A stretch of DNA of 64,000 nucleotides from positions 248,001 through 312,000 of the forward strand of contig NZ_FUIA01000026.1 of assembly GCF_900163665.1 (NCBI RefSeq), in the 5' to 3' direction. Under the pieces are notes generated by a model. That model made no database searches. It saw nothing but the letters and a program-made list of their open reading frames with translations, and was not told the origin of the DNA. The position numbers and the translations under genes are program-made. This stretch comes from Frigoribacterium sp. JB110 (GTDB lineage: Bacteria > Actinomycetota > Actinomycetes > Actinomycetales > Microbacteriaceae). Shown here piece after piece: positions 55,454 through 64,000 of the stretch. The first letter of the stretch is position 1, and each line of letters starts with the position of its first letter.

Positions 55454-56062
55454 GTGACGAACGAACAGCACGGCGGAGAAGTGCGTCGCGTGCCTGATGC
55501 AGATCTTCCCGACCTCCCGCCGATGCCGGAACCGCCGCCGATGCCGCCGCTGCCGTTCGAAACGGCCCACGGCGACGTCGCACCGAGTCCGTCAGAGCCA
55601 GCGCCCGCCGCGCACGAGGCCGCAGCCGGCAACGATGACGCCGTCGCGTTCGCCGTCCCCGGCTACGGGCAGCCACTGAGTCCGCCGCCGTTCGGCGAAC
55701 CGCGTCCGCCGGCGGACGGTGTTCCGCCCGTTGCGGGAGGGGAGCTGGCGCAGCAGCCGCCGTTCGGCCAGCCGGTTGCGCCTCTGCCACCGTACGCACA
55801 GCCGTACGCGGGCCCTCAGAGCTATGCGGGACCGTATGCGCCGCAGGCGATGAAGCGGGCGAACGGTCTCGCCACGGCCGGTTTCGTCGTCGGCCTCGTC
55901 TCGATCTTCCTCCCGCTGTTCTTCGGATTCATCGGCGGAGTCGTCGGCATCGTGCTCTCGATCGTCGGCGTCGTCAAGCACGATCCCGCCACTCAGAGCA
56001 ACAAGGGCCTCGGCATCGCGGGCATCGTGCTCAGCGCCGTCGCGATCATCTTCATCCTCTGA
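55454..56062 (+). CDS. DUF4190-type proline-rich membrane protein
   Basis: 202 residues. The first ~130 are Pro-rich and disordered (PPMPEPPPMPPLP, repeated PPFG and PYAQPYAG units). Then two helices with NGLATAGFVVGLVSIFLPL and LGIAGIVLSAVAIIF, the DUF4190 pattern. GTG start after GGGGGAGCAGA. Function unknown. Confidence 0.8.
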   Translation: MTNEQHGGEVRRVPDADLPDLPPMPEPPPMPPLPFETAHGDVAPSPSEPAPAAHEAAAGNDDAVAFAVPGYGQPLSPPPFGEPRPPADGVPPVAGGELAQQPPFGQPVAPLPPYAQPYAGPQSYAGPYAPQAMKRANGLATAGFVVGLVSIFLPLFFGFIGGVVGIVLSIVGVVKHDPATQSNKGLGIAGIVLSAVAIIFIL

Positions 56063-56170
56063 CGCTCTTCGTCCTGTGTGAGAGGCCCGTGGACCCGCGG
56101 CGCACGTCCGGGGTCTGGAAACGGCGCCAGTGCCGCGGCACACTGGAGGGAGTCGACGAAAGGAATCGTG

Positions 56171-56368
56171 ATGCGAGCCGAAGTCGGAGACAAGGTGCAC
56201 GTCCACGGCAGGACGGTCGGTGCTCCCGACCAACTGGTCGAGGTGCTCGAAGTGCGAGGGGACGACGGCGCACCGCCGTATCTGGTGAGGTACGAGGACG
56301 GCCACGAGACGCTGGTCTTCCCTGGCAGCGACGCCCAGGTGGAGCCGCCTGCGACGTCCCGCGGATGA
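56171..56368 (+). CDS. DUF1918 family protein
   Basis: 65 residues. MRAEVGDKVHVHGRTVGAPDQLVEVLEV and PPYLVRYEDGHETLVFPGSDA are typical of DUF1918, small SH3-barrel-like actinobacterial proteins of unknown function. GAAAGGA precedes ATG. Confidence 0.88.
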   Translation: MRAEVGDKVHVHGRTVGAPDQLVEVLEVRGDDGAPPYLVRYEDGHETLVFPGSDAQVEPPATSRG

Positions 56369-56433
56369 GGCGTCGATGACGCGAGCGCGGCACCAGCGCC
56401 ACGGGAGCCGCGCGAACCCGTCGGCGCGCGCCC

Positions 56434-57762
56434 TCAGCTGAGGAACCGCGGCTCCGCCGTGCCGTAGTCGTCGGGTGCGGTGGTGTGCTTCATCACGGCG
56501 TCGTCGCGCGTCACCGCGGGGGCGGCGAGGTCGAGCGGACCGTAGGGCGAGTCGAGCCTCCGGATGACGGGAACCGGTGACGGCGAGAGCGCGTCGGTCG
56601 CCGACGGCTGGTCGAGCAGCAGGTGCGCGGTTCGCGCGAGCGACATTCGAGCCGAACCGCCCAGGCCCGTGTGAGCGCGGCGATGCAACAGCGCGCAGAC
56701 GGCGGCGGCGATGCCGAAGCCCGTCGCGTAGTCGAGTGCCTGCACCGGCAGGGCGCCCGGTGTCCCGTCGTCGTGCCGATACGCGTCGGCGATCCCCGTC
56801 GCGGCCTGCACGATCGAGTCGAACCCGCGTCGCCCGGCCCAAGCGCCGTCGAAGCCCCACGCCGAGAACTCCGCGACGACAAGGTCTGCGCGCCGTTCGC
56901 GCAGCGCTCCGGCGTCGAGCCCGAGGTGTGCGAGAGCGCCTGGCCGGTACCCGGTCACCACGACGTCGGCGCGTGCGACGAGGTCGTCGATCACCGCCAG
57001 GTGCGCCAGGTCGCGCGCGTCGAGCAGAGTCGTGCGCTTGCCGGCATTGCGATCGACGTGCATGTCGACGAGCTCAGGCAGACCGGGCGGGTCGACCCGC
57101 AGCACGTCGGCTCCCAGCTGGGCCAGCAGCTGCGTCGCCGTCGGCCCGGCGATCACCCTGGTCAGATCGAGCACCCTGACGCCGTCGAGCCCGCCGCTGG
57201 TCGGGACGAGCGGTTCCGCGTCCGCGCGCTCCCCGACATCGAACTCGATCCACCCTGACCCGTCGACGGCTCGCGCCGGCGCAGAGCCCCGCCAATCCTG
57301 CGCTGTTCTGACCCGTGCGGCCGCACCTCCCGCCGCGTCGATGTCGTGCTCGGCATCGGCGGCGGCGACACCGGCCAGGGCGGCTGCCAGCGACGGAGCG
57401 TCCGTCGCGCCGTAGAGGCGCTCCAGGACCGCCGCGTGATGCGGATAGTTCGCGTGGGTGCGCAGCCACCCGTCGGAGGCGGGGAAGAACCCGGACAGCG
57501 GCGCGAACCCCTCAGGCTTCCGCCCGTCGATCCTGGTGTGACGGATCGAGCTGAAGGCACCGGCGACGAGGTCGGCCCGCACACCGAGCCGGTGACCCGT
57601 CACCGCGGCTGCGGCCGACGCTGCCGCTGCCACGCTTGCGAGGGCGAGCCCTTCTACGTCGAGCGGACCGCCCCACCAGCGCCGGGGCCCGTTGAGTGGG
57701 ACCTCAGGGAGTGCGGTGATCGTGCGGAGCTCGGCCGTCAGCTCGGGGAGCGGGTCGTCCAT
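56434..57762 (-). CDS. Family III (CaiB/BaiF) CoA-transferase with rearranged domain order
   Basis: 442 residues. The usual N-terminal CaiB motif (GVRVLDLTRVIAGPTATQLLAQLGADVLRV) begins only near residue 193. The segment before it (PRRWWGGPLDVEGLA, SGFFPASDGWLRTH, AAVLERLYGA) looks like the C-terminal half of a CoA-transferase. Thus the chain reads C-half then N-half, as if permuted or cut from a tandem fusion. Transfers CoA between acids; substrate unknown. Two palindromes lie upstream of the start. Confidence 0.8.
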   Translation of the reverse strand: MDDPLPELTAELRTITALPEVPLNGPRRWWGGPLDVEGLALASVAAAASAAAAVTGHRLGVRADLVAGAFSSIRHTRIDGRKPEGFAPLSGFFPASDGWLRTHANYPHHAAVLERLYGATDAPSLAAALAGVAAADAEHDIDAAGGAAARVRTAQDWRGSAPARAVDGSGWIEFDVGERADAEPLVPTSGGLDGVRVLDLTRVIAGPTATQLLAQLGADVLRVDPPGLPELVDMHVDRNAGKRTTLLDARDLAHLAVIDDLVARADVVVTGYRPGALAHLGLDAGALRERRADLVVAEFSAWGFDGAWAGRRGFDSIVQAATGIADAYRHDDGTPGALPVQALDYATGFGIAAAVCALLHRRAHTGLGGSARMSLARTAHLLLDQPSATDALSPSPVPVIRRLDSPYGPLDLAAPAVTRDDAVMKHTTAPDDYGTAEPRFLS

Positions 57763-57772
57763 ACCGGCAAGC

Positions 57773-57792
57773 CTGCACGACCGATCGTGCAG
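57773..57792. promoter_or_regulatory. Perfect palindrome upstream of the CoA-transferase gene
   Basis: CTGCACGA-CCGA-TCGTGCAG, 11 bp before the start codon at 57762 on the minus strand. Could be a dimeric repressor operator or a small RNA hairpin. Confidence 0.5.
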
Positions 57793-57798
57793 AGAACA

Positions 57799-57859
57799 AC
57801 AGTTCGCGCGCTCCTGCACACCTGATTCACGATGCGACGTGCAGGAGCGCGCATTCTGT
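57799..57859. terminator. Hairpin D after the CPBP gene
   Basis: GCGCGCTCCTGCAC pairs perfectly with GTGCAGGAGCGCGC (14 bp, 19-nt loop); ACAG/CTGT extend it. It lies 4 nt after the CPBP stop on the minus strand and shares the CTGCAC/GTGCAG core with the palindrome next to it. Confidence 0.65.
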
Positions 57860-57863
57860 CGAG

Positions 57864-58850
57864 CTACGCAGTGGGAGCGTTCGTTTCCGGCGACGGGCGG
57901 TCGGCCTGGGTTTCTGCTGACGCACCGGGCATCGCGCGGTCGGGTCCTGGTCGGAAACCGCGGGCGAGCAGCAGCAGCCCGATCGCGACGGCCATCATGA
58001 TCCATCCGGGAACGCCCATCACGGTTCCGGCGACCGCCTCCGTGCCCTCGGGGTCCAGGATCATCAGCGACATCGGGAAGGCGGCGTTCAGAGCGCCGTG
58101 CGCCAGGGCTGCGGGCCACACGCTCCTGGTGAAGTAACGCGTCCACTGCACGATCACGCCCGCGACGAGGCAGAACGCGCACATGTACGCCAGGCCGAGC
58201 GCGTCGGTGCGGGCGAAGTTGTAGCCGAGCAGGATGATCGGGGCGTGCCAGAGGCCCCAGACGATGCCGGAGACGAGCGCGGAGCGCCAGAAGCCCAGCG
58301 GTGACAGCGCTGTGGCGAGGTATCCGCGCCAGCCGAGCTCCTCGCCGAAGGCCGACGCCGTGGCGATCACGACGACGATGGGCAGCGAGACGAACTGGCC
58401 CACCAGGTACATCTCGACGGGAACCTCTGGCGGAAGAAGTGCGGCCGCGCCTGCGAGCGCCAGATCGGGCGTCGCCCAGCCCAGGCCGATCGCGAGGAGC
58501 GACGCGGCGAAGCCGATCACCAGGAACGCGACGGGCAGAAGCAGGAAGAGCCAGATCTTGCGTGCGACGGGCCGGAACGGCAGCAGGCCGAGCCAGCGGG
58601 CCCTGGCTCCCTTCCTGACGGTCGTGAACGTCATGATCAGCGCCGCGACGGTCGGCGTGAACATGAGGGCGGGCACCAGCACCCCGAACAGCGGAGAGGC
58701 GAGGCCGTCACCGAGCCAGAGCGGCAGACAGACGAGCCAGCCGAGCCCGAAGGCGATCAGGAGGTAGCACGCGACGGGCCCCCAGGGAACGCGCTGCGGC
58801 GGGACGCCCTCTCTGACATCGAGCGGTGAGTACAGGTCTGAAGCGTTCAT
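57864..58850 (-). CDS. CPBP-family intramembrane metalloprotease
   Basis: 328 residues, about eight helices. The ABI/CAAX protease motifs are intact: GEELGWRGYLATAL (EExxxR), GIVWGLWHAPIIL, and HGALNAAFPM. Cleaves membrane-embedded peptides or modifies small peptides; substrates unknown. A hydrophilic Pro-rich C-terminal tail follows the last helix. Divergent from the arginine operon. Confidence 0.9.
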   Translation of the reverse strand: MNASDLYSPLDVREGVPPQRVPWGPVACYLLIAFGLGWLVCLPLWLGDGLASPLFGVLVPALMFTPTVAALIMTFTTVRKGARARWLGLLPFRPVARKIWLFLLLPVAFLVIGFAASLLAIGLGWATPDLALAGAAALLPPEVPVEMYLVGQFVSLPIVVVIATASAFGEELGWRGYLATALSPLGFWRSALVSGIVWGLWHAPIILLGYNFARTDALGLAYMCAFCLVAGVIVQWTRYFTRSVWPAALAHGALNAAFPMSLMILDPEGTEAVAGTVMGVPGWIMMAVAIGLLLLARGFRPGPDRAMPGASAETQADRPSPETNAPTA

Positions 58851-58950
58851 GCACCGATCGTCTCCCGCTGCTGCGTCACGCGCCTCCGCCGCGCGACGGA
58901 GATCCGAGCCGTGCTCTCCGCTGGACGGCGGATCTCCGAGACGGGTCTGC

Positions 58951-58956
58951 TAACGT
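58951..58956 (+). promoter_or_regulatory. -10 box of the Arg leader peptide
   Basis: TAACGT, then 7 nt (CGTCGCC), then the ATG at 58964. The rest of 58851-58950 holds the CPBP promoter on the other strand. Confidence 0.5.
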
Positions 58957-58963
58957 CGTCGCC

Positions 58964-59071
58964 ATGGCATCGACCGCGACCGTCTCGCCGCTCTCACCGA
59001 GCAGCGTCGTCGCGCGCCGTCCGCGTGCCCGCCGAGTCTGGGCGGCACTGCGAACCTTCGTGTCTGCGTGA
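58964..59071 (+). CDS. Arginine-rich leader peptide upstream of argC
   Basis: 35 residues, apparently leaderless. Six Arg codons, five of them within 59015-59035 (peptide ARRPRARRVW). Downstream, GGCGGCAC (59041-59048) can pair with GTGTCGCC (59079-59086, one G.U). The latter overlaps a competing GCCG-TTA-CGGC hairpin (59084-59094). This is the layout of ribosome-mediated attenuation for arginine genes, although the terminator lacks U residues and argC has its own -10. Confidence 0.5.
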   Translation: MASTATVSPLSPSSVVARRPRARRVWAALRTFVSA

Positions 59072-59112
59072 GGGAGCGGTGTCGCCGTTACGGCAACCCA
59101 CTCGCACGGACT

Positions 59113-59118
59113 TAAGGT
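59113..59118 (+). promoter_or_regulatory. -10 box of leaderless argC
   Basis: TAAGGT, then 7 nt (AGGAACT), then the ATG at 59126. An AGGA is also present, so a leadered transcript could be translated too. Confidence 0.5.
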
Positions 59119-59125
59119 AGGAACT

Positions 59126-60169
59126 ATGACGTATTCGGTCGCTGTCTCCGGCGCTTCTGGCTACGCGGGCGGCGAGATCCTGCGCCTGCTCGCTGGCCAT
59201 CCCGACATCGAGATCCGCACGGTCACCGCGCATTCGAACGCCGGCGACGACCTCGTCGATCACCAGCCGCACCTCAGGTCGCTGCGCCACCTGACGCTGC
59301 AGCCGACCACACCGGATGTGCTGGCCGGTCACGACGTCGTCTTCCTCGCGCTCCCGCACGGGCAGTCGGGTCAGTACACCGACGCGCTCGGCGATGCGGC
59401 GCTCGTGATCGATGCCGGGGCGGACCACCGTCTCACCAGCGAGGCCGAGTGGGCGGCGTTCTACGGCGGAGACTTCCACGAGCCGTGGACGTACGGCGTG
59501 CCTGAGCTGCTGATCAGCGGAGCCAAGCAGCGCGAGAGTCTGCGCGGTGCGACCCGCATCGCCGCCCCCGGATGCAATGCGTCGACGGTGTCGCTGTCGC
59601 TCGTCCCCGGCGTGGCTGCCGGCGTGATCGATGCGGGAGACATCGTCAGCGTGCTCGCCGTCGGGCCCTCCGGTGCGGGCAGGAGCCTGAAGCCGCACCT
59701 GCTCGGGGCCGAGCTGCTCGGCACAGCGAACCCGTACGCCGTCGGCGGCACGCACCGCCACATCCCCGAGATCCAGCAGGCGCTGCGCGCGGCGGGGGCG
59801 AGCGACCCCCGCATCTCGTTCACACCTGTGCTCGTGCCGATGTCGCGCGGCATTCTCGCCACCTCGTCGGCCCCGATCGTCGACGGCGCCACCGATGCGC
59901 AGATCCGCGACGCGTGGGAGTCCGCATACGGTGACGAGCACTTCGTGCAGCTCCTGCCAGAAGGGCGGATGCCGCGCACGGCCGATGTCGCCGGCGCGAA
60001 CACCGCACTGATCGGCCTCGCCATCGATCGCAGCGCGAACCGGGTCACGGTCGTCACCGCCGTCGACAATCTCGCCAAGGGCACAGCGGGGGCCGCCATC
60101 CAATCCATGAACATCGCGCTCGGTCTCGACGAGTCCACGGCGCTGACGACGAACGGAGTCGCACCGTGA
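59126..60169 (+). CDS. argC: N-acetyl-gamma-glutamyl-phosphate reductase
   Basis: Reduces N-acetylglutamyl phosphate to the semialdehyde with NADPH. 347 residues. [14 protein letters not shown] binds cofactor; the catalytic Cys150 is in [21 protein letters not shown] carries the His. First gene of argCJBDF with 4-nt overlaps throughout. Confidence 0.97.
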   Translation: MTYSVAVSGASGYAGGEILRLLAGHPDIEIRTVTAHSNAGDDLVDHQPHLRSLRHLTLQPTTPDVLAGHDVVFLALPHGQSGQYTDALGDAALVIDAGADHRLTSEAEWAAFYGGDFHEPWTYGVPELLISGAKQRESLRGATRIAAPGCNASTVSLSLVPGVAAGVIDAGDIVSVLAVGPSGAGRSLKPHLLGAELLGTANPYAVGGTHRHIPEIQQALRAAGASDPRISFTPVLVPMSRGILATSSAPIVDGATDAQIRDAWESAYGDEHFVQLLPEGRMPRTADVAGANTALIGLAIDRSANRVTVVTAVDNLAKGTAGAAIQSMNIALGLDESTALTTNGVAP

Positions 60170-61323
60170 GCGTGACCGCACCAGCGGGCTTCGAGGCGGC
60201 AGGCGTCGCAGCCGGCCTGAAGTCCACGGGCAAGAAGGACGTCGCCGTCATCGTGAACCGCGGCCCGCAGAGAACGGCGGCGGCGGTGTTCACGTCGAAC
60301 CGTGCCAAGGCGAACCCGATTCTCTGGTCGCAGCAGGCGATCAAGGCGGGTGCAGCCGACGCGGTCGTGCTCAACTCGGGCGGAGCGAACTGCTTCACCG
60401 GCGACTTCGGGTTCCAGACCACGCACCAGACAGCGGAACGGGCGGCCGAGCTGCTCGGCGTCGGGGCCGTGGGCATCCAGGTGTGCTCAACCGGCCTGAT
60501 CGGCACGGGCGACGAGATCTTCCGCACCAAGGTGCTCTCCGGCACCGCAGACGCGATCTCGCGCCTGTCCGCAGACGGAGGCGACGACGCGGCGCACGCG
60601 ATCATGACGACCGACTCGGTTCCCAAGACCGTTGAGATCACGGGCGACGGATGGACGATCGGGGGCATGGCGAAGGGTGCGGGCATGCTCGCCCCAGGGC
60701 TCGCCACGATGCTCGTCGTGCTGACCACCGATGCACAGCTCACCAGCGAGGAGGCCGACGCGCACCTGCGTGCCGCCACCCGCGTGAGCTTCGACCGCCT
60801 CGACTCCGACGGCGCGATGTCGACCAACGATCAGGTCACCCTGATGGCGAGCGGGGCATCCGGGCGCGCTCCGGATGCTGACGCGTTCCGTGCGGCACTC
60901 ACTGAGGCGTGCATGTCGCTCGCGACCCAGCTGATGGCCGACGCCGAGGGTGCGGGCCACGACATCTTCATCCGGGTGCTGCATGCAGTGAACGAGGAGG
61001 ACGCCGTCACCGTTGCGCGCTCCGTCGCGCGCAACAACCTGTTCAAGACCGCGATCTTCGGAGAGGACCCGAACTGGGGGCGCGTGCTCGCCGCGATCGG
61101 CACGACCGACGCCGAGTTCGACCCGTACGACGTCGACGTGACGATGAACGGTGTGCGGGTGTGCACCGGCGGCGGCCCCGACCAGCCTCGCGAAGAGGTC
61201 GACCTCTCCGGTCGCACGACCCTGGTCGACATCGATCTGCGGGTCGGCGAGGCGGAGGCGACCGTGATGACCAACGACCTCACGCACGCCTACGTCCACG
61301 AGAACAGCGCATACAGCTCATGA
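60166..61323 (+). CDS. argJ: Bifunctional ornithine acetyltransferase/N-acetylglutamate synthase
   Basis: Recycles the acetyl group from acetylornithine to glutamate, making the cyclic arginine pathway. 385 residues, self-cleaving precursor: nucleophile Thr181 in [10 protein letters not shown], with GGMAKGAGM before it and [14 protein letters not shown] after. C-terminal [16 protein letters not shown] is typical. GTG overlaps argC. Confidence 0.96.
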   Translation: MSVTAPAGFEAAGVAAGLKSTGKKDVAVIVNRGPQRTAAAVFTSNRAKANPILWSQQAIKAGAADAVVLNSGGANCFTGDFGFQTTHQTAERAAELLGVGAVGIQVCSTGLIGTGDEIFRTKVLSGTADAISRLSADGGDDAAHAIMTTDSVPKTVEITGDGWTIGGMAKGAGMLAPGLATMLVVLTTDAQLTSEEADAHLRAATRVSFDRLDSDGAMSTNDQVTLMASGASGRAPDADAFRAALTEACMSLATQLMADAEGAGHDIFIRVLHAVNEEDAVTVARSVARNNLFKTAIFGEDPNWGRVLAAIGTTDAEFDPYDVDVTMNGVRVCTGGGPDQPREEVDLSGRTTLVDIDLRVGEAEATVMTNDLTHAYVHENSAYSS

Positions 61324-62222
61324 GCGAGATCGATCTCCAGCAGACCACACCGGAACAGGCCGCTTTCAAAGCGACCACGCTGATCGAATCGCTGCCGTGG
61401 CTGAAGAAGTACCGCGACGAGGTCGTCGTCGTGAAGTACGGCGGCAACGCGATGATCTCCGAGGAGCTGCAGGACGCGTTCGCACAGGACATCGCCTACC
61501 TGCGCTACGTCGGCATCAAGCCCGTCGTCGTGCACGGCGGGGGACCGCAGATCTCCAGCATGCTCGACCGACTCGCCATCCCGAGCGAGTTCAAGGGCGG
61601 CTACCGCGTCACCTCGACCGAGGCGATCAGCGTCGTCCGGATGGTGCTCACCGGGCAGATCAATCCGCAGCTCGTGGCGAAGATCAACTCGCACGGCCCA
61701 TTCGCCGTCGGCCTCTCCGGCGAAGACGCTGCGCTGTTCGGCGGGCGTCGCCGCGGCGTGGTGATCGATGGCGTCGAGGAGAGCCTCGGCCGAGTCGGCG
61801 ACGTCACCGAGGTCGATCCGCAGCCCGTGCTCGACCACTTGGCGGCGGAGCGCATCCCCGTCATCGCCGGCGTCGCGCCGGATCTCGATCATCCAGGCCA
61901 CACGCTCAACATCAACGCGGACGCCGCAGCCAGCGCGCTCGCCCGTGCTCTCGGCGCGAAGAAGCTCGTCGTCCTGACGGACGTGCCTGGCCTCTACGCC
62001 GACTGGCCCAACCGCGACTCGCTCGTCTCGCACCTGTCGGCGAGCGAACTGCGCGAGCTCATGCCGAAACTCGAGTCCGGCATGATCCCGAAGATGCAGG
62101 CCTGCCTCGACGCGGTCGAGAACGGCGTGCGGAAAGCATCGATCATCGACGGGCGCGTGCCGCACTCGGTGCTCGTGGAACTGTTCACCAGCGACGGAAT
62201 CGGTACGGAGGTGTCGGCATGA
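61320..62222 (+). CDS. argB: Acetylglutamate kinase
   Basis: Phosphorylates N-acetylglutamate; usually the arginine-feedback step. 300 residues, amino-acid kinase fold: [35 protein letters not shown] and [12 protein letters not shown]. An N-terminal helix (~10-30, [15 protein letters not shown]) of the arginine-sensitive hexameric type is present. Overlaps both neighbours. Confidence 0.97.
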   Translation: MSEIDLQQTTPEQAAFKATTLIESLPWLKKYRDEVVVVKYGGNAMISEELQDAFAQDIAYLRYVGIKPVVVHGGGPQISSMLDRLAIPSEFKGGYRVTSTEAISVVRMVLTGQINPQLVAKINSHGPFAVGLSGEDAALFGGRRRGVVIDGVEESLGRVGDVTEVDPQPVLDHLAAERIPVIAGVAPDLDHPGHTLNINADAAASALARALGAKKLVVLTDVPGLYADWPNRDSLVSHLSASELRELMPKLESGMIPKMQACLDAVENGVRKASIIDGRVPHSVLVELFTSDGIGTEVSA

Positions 62223-63436
62223 GCGATGCGAACTGGAAGGTGGCCGCAGAGCGCGACCTGATGAGCCTCGGGGGCCGCCCGCGCCTGTTCGAGAGCGGTT
62301 CCGGGTCGTACGTGACCGACGACGCCGGCCGCGAGCACCTCGACTTCCTCGGCGGCATCGCGGTCAACAGCCTCGGCCACGCGCATCCGGTGTTCGTCTC
62401 CGCTGTCGCCGAGCAGGCGGCGAAGCTCGCCCACGTGTCGAACCTGTTCGCCTCACAGCCGCAGCTCGACCTCGCCGCACGCCTGAAGCGGCTGGCGGGA
62501 ACCGGAGAGGACGGCCGGGTGTTCCTGGCCAACGCGGGAAGCGAAGCCAACGAGACAGCGCTGAAGCTCGCGCGTCTGCACGGCAACCCGCGGGGGAAGA
62601 CAGCGATCCTGTCGCTGGCCGGCGCGTTCCACGGCCGCTCGATCGGCGCACTGTCGATCACGCCCAAGGCCGCGTACCAGGATCCCTTCGCGCCGCTGCT
62701 TCCAGACACCAGGACCATCGAGCCGACGCTCGACGCCCTCGAGCACGCGTTCGCCGCAGACGACGTCGCGGCGATCTTCATCGAGCCGATTCAGGGCGAG
62801 GCCGGTGTCCGCGAGTTGCCGGATGGCTTCCTCGCCCGCGCCCGTGAACTCACGCGCCGGCACGACGCGCTGCTGATCCTCGACGAGGTGCAGACGGGGT
62901 CGGGGCGCACGGGGGAGTGGTTCGCCTTCCAGCTGCCCGGCATGCTCCCGGACGGGGAGCTGCCGGACGCGGTGACCTTCGCCAAGGCGGTCGGCGCTGG
63001 CTTCCCTCTGGGCGGCCTGATCACGTTCGGCCGCGCGAGCGACCTGTTCGCACCTGGAATGCACAACTCGACCTTCGGCGGCAACCCGTTGGCGAGCCAC
63101 GTCGCCGATCGAGTGCTCGCCCACGTCGAGGACGAAGGACTGCTCGCGAACGTGACCCGCCGCGGTGCGCAGCTGCGCGAGGCGGTCTCCGCACTGCCGG
63201 GGGTCTCGGGCACACGCGGGGCTGGACTGCTCATCGGCATCGCTCTGGAGCGGCCGATCGCCGCCGACGTGGTCGCACACGCGCTCGACGGCGGTCTGAT
63301 CGTGAACGCGCCGGCGCCTGACACCATCCGGATCGCTCCGGCGTTCACCGTGGGCGACCCCGAGATCGAAGATTTCATTCGGAGGTTCGGCGACGCGCTG
63401 AACGCCGCAAGCCAGAGTTCGGAGACGACAGTATGA
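62219..63436 (+). CDS. argD: Acetylornithine aminotransferase
   Basis: PLP enzyme converting the semialdehyde to N-acetylornithine; may also serve in DAP synthesis. 405 residues. [42 protein letters not shown] and the PLP Lys256 in [24 protein letters not shown] near the end. ATG overlaps argB. Confidence 0.96.
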   Translation: MSDANWKVAAERDLMSLGGRPRLFESGSGSYVTDDAGREHLDFLGGIAVNSLGHAHPVFVSAVAEQAAKLAHVSNLFASQPQLDLAARLKRLAGTGEDGRVFLANAGSEANETALKLARLHGNPRGKTAILSLAGAFHGRSIGALSITPKAAYQDPFAPLLPDTRTIEPTLDALEHAFAADDVAAIFIEPIQGEAGVRELPDGFLARARELTRRHDALLILDEVQTGSGRTGEWFAFQLPGMLPDGELPDAVTFAKAVGAGFPLGGLITFGRASDLFAPGMHNSTFGGNPLASHVADRVLAHVEDEGLLANVTRRGAQLREAVSALPGVSGTRGAGLLIGIALERPIAADVVAHALDGGLIVNAPAPDTIRIAPAFTVGDPEIEDFIRRFGDALNAASQSSETTV

Positions 63437-64000
63437 CCCGTCACTTCCTGCGCGACGACAGCATCACGCCGGCCGAGCAGAACGAGATTCTGTCGCTCGC
63501 CGCCGAGATGAAGCGCGACCGCTTCTCGCACAAGCCGCTGGACGGCCCCCAGACGGTCGCCGTGATCTTCGACAAATCATCGACGCGCACGCGCGTCTCG
63601 TTCGCGGTGGGCATCGCGGACCTCGGCGGCTCGCCGCTGATCATCGCCACGGCGTCGAGTCAGCTGGGCGGCAAGGAGACACCGGCCGACACGGCGCGAG
63701 TGCTCGAGCGGCAGGTGGCGGCCATCGTCTGGCGCACCTACGCTCAGGCGGGCCTGGAGCAGATCGCCGACGGTACGACGGTGCCGGTCGTCAACGCGCT
63801 CAGCGATGACTTCCACCCCTGCCAGCTGCTCGCCGACCTGCTCACCATCCGCGAGCACAAGGGCGGGACCGAAGGCAGGACGCTGACGTTCTTCGGCGAC
63901 GGCCAGAGCAACATGGCGCATTCGTACGTGCTGGCCGGTGCGATGGCGGGAATGCACGTGCGCATCGCGTCACCCGCCGCGTACTTCCCCCGGGCTGATG
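63433..64000 (+). CDS. argF: Ornithine carbamoyltransferase (3' truncated by window edge)
   Basis: Joins carbamoyl phosphate and ornithine into citrulline. The first 189 residues are present: [11 protein letters not shown] binds carbamoyl phosphate (~50-60), [17 protein letters not shown], and the [12 protein letters not shown] motif at ~118. The ornithine-binding C-terminal half is cut off at base 64000. ATG overlaps argD; argR, argG and argH may follow outside the window. Confidence 0.95.
   Translation, partial: MTRHFLRDDSITPAEQNEILSLAAEMKRDRFSHKPLDGPQTVAVIFDKSSTRTRVSFAVGIADLGGSPLIIATASSQLGGKETPADTARVLERQVAAIVWRTYAQAGLEQIADGTTVPVVNALSDDFHPCQLLADLLTIREHKGGTEGRTLTFFGDGQSNMAHSYVLAGAMAGMHVRIASPAAYFPRAD

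Overview
The window is high-GC chromosomal DNA with dense, short-spaced genes, many GTG starts and ATGA/GTGA stop-start overlaps. It has the conserved actinobacterial blocks ftsK-pgsA-cinA-clgR-recA-recX-miaB-miaA-dapF-hflX-lexA-his, infC-rpmI-rplT and argCJBDF, and uses RNase J and PriA. Protein resemblance suggests Microbacterium or another Microbacteriaceae member; this is an inference from family resemblance, not a database match. There is no rRNA, tRNA, CRISPR array, prophage or transposase gene.

Layout. 1-7.1 kb: the end of an SGNH hydrolase, pnp with a TTG start and long leader, an aldo/keto-reductase-fold protein whose four catalytic residues are all replaced, a small inverted-repeat element, a histidine phosphatase, dapB, a TPR membrane protein, OsmC and a short DUF4395 protein. 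7.1-15.5 kb: thyA-folA, dapA-rnj, ftsK-pgsA-cinA. 15.5-28 kb: the DNA-damage and RNA-modification block clgR-DUF3046-recA-recX-miaB-miaA, a second copy of the inverted-repeat element, dapF, an RsmC-like methyltransferase, hflX, an S9 peptidase, and lexA divergent from a LysM cell-division suppressor. 28-32.4 kb: hisC-hisB-hisH-priA and an SseB-domain gene that ends in a 17-bp tandem repeat. 32.4-37.2 kb: DUF1844, then infC (apparent AUC start)-rpmI-rplT, a glycosyltransferase plus a flippase-like membrane protein, and a SpoU methyltransferase. 37.3-49.2 kb: gluABCD glutamate-type importer, then an IclR-controlled locus with an OpuC-type ABC importer, an SDR, an alkyl-DHAP-synthase-like flavoprotein and an FGGY kinase. 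49.2-58.9 kb: pheS-pheT, DUF2306, a NarL-type two-component system, DUF4190, DUF1918, a rearranged CoA-transferase and a CPBP protease. 59-64 kb: an arginine-rich leader peptide and argCJBDF; argF runs off the end.

How genes work together. dapB, dapA and dapF make lysine and diaminopimelate; thyA and folA form the thymidylate/folate cycle; the his and arg genes are amino-acid operons. recA, lexA and the LysM gene carry LexA-type boxes, and recA also has a PafBC/RecA-NDp-like promoter. The IclR locus looks like a self-contained uptake-plus-oxidation-plus-phosphorylation module for an unknown substrate.

Regulatory themes. Many genes begin 6-9 nt after a TANNNT -10 box and are probably leaderless. 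Long intergenic hairpins of 12-24 bp without U-tracts close many transcription units. Two 166-bp copies of a MITE-like element sit exactly on gene stop codons at CTAG sites. The most interesting candidates are this element, the arginine leader peptide with competing RNA structures, the AUC start of infC, the catalytically dead AKR and the IclR catabolic locus.
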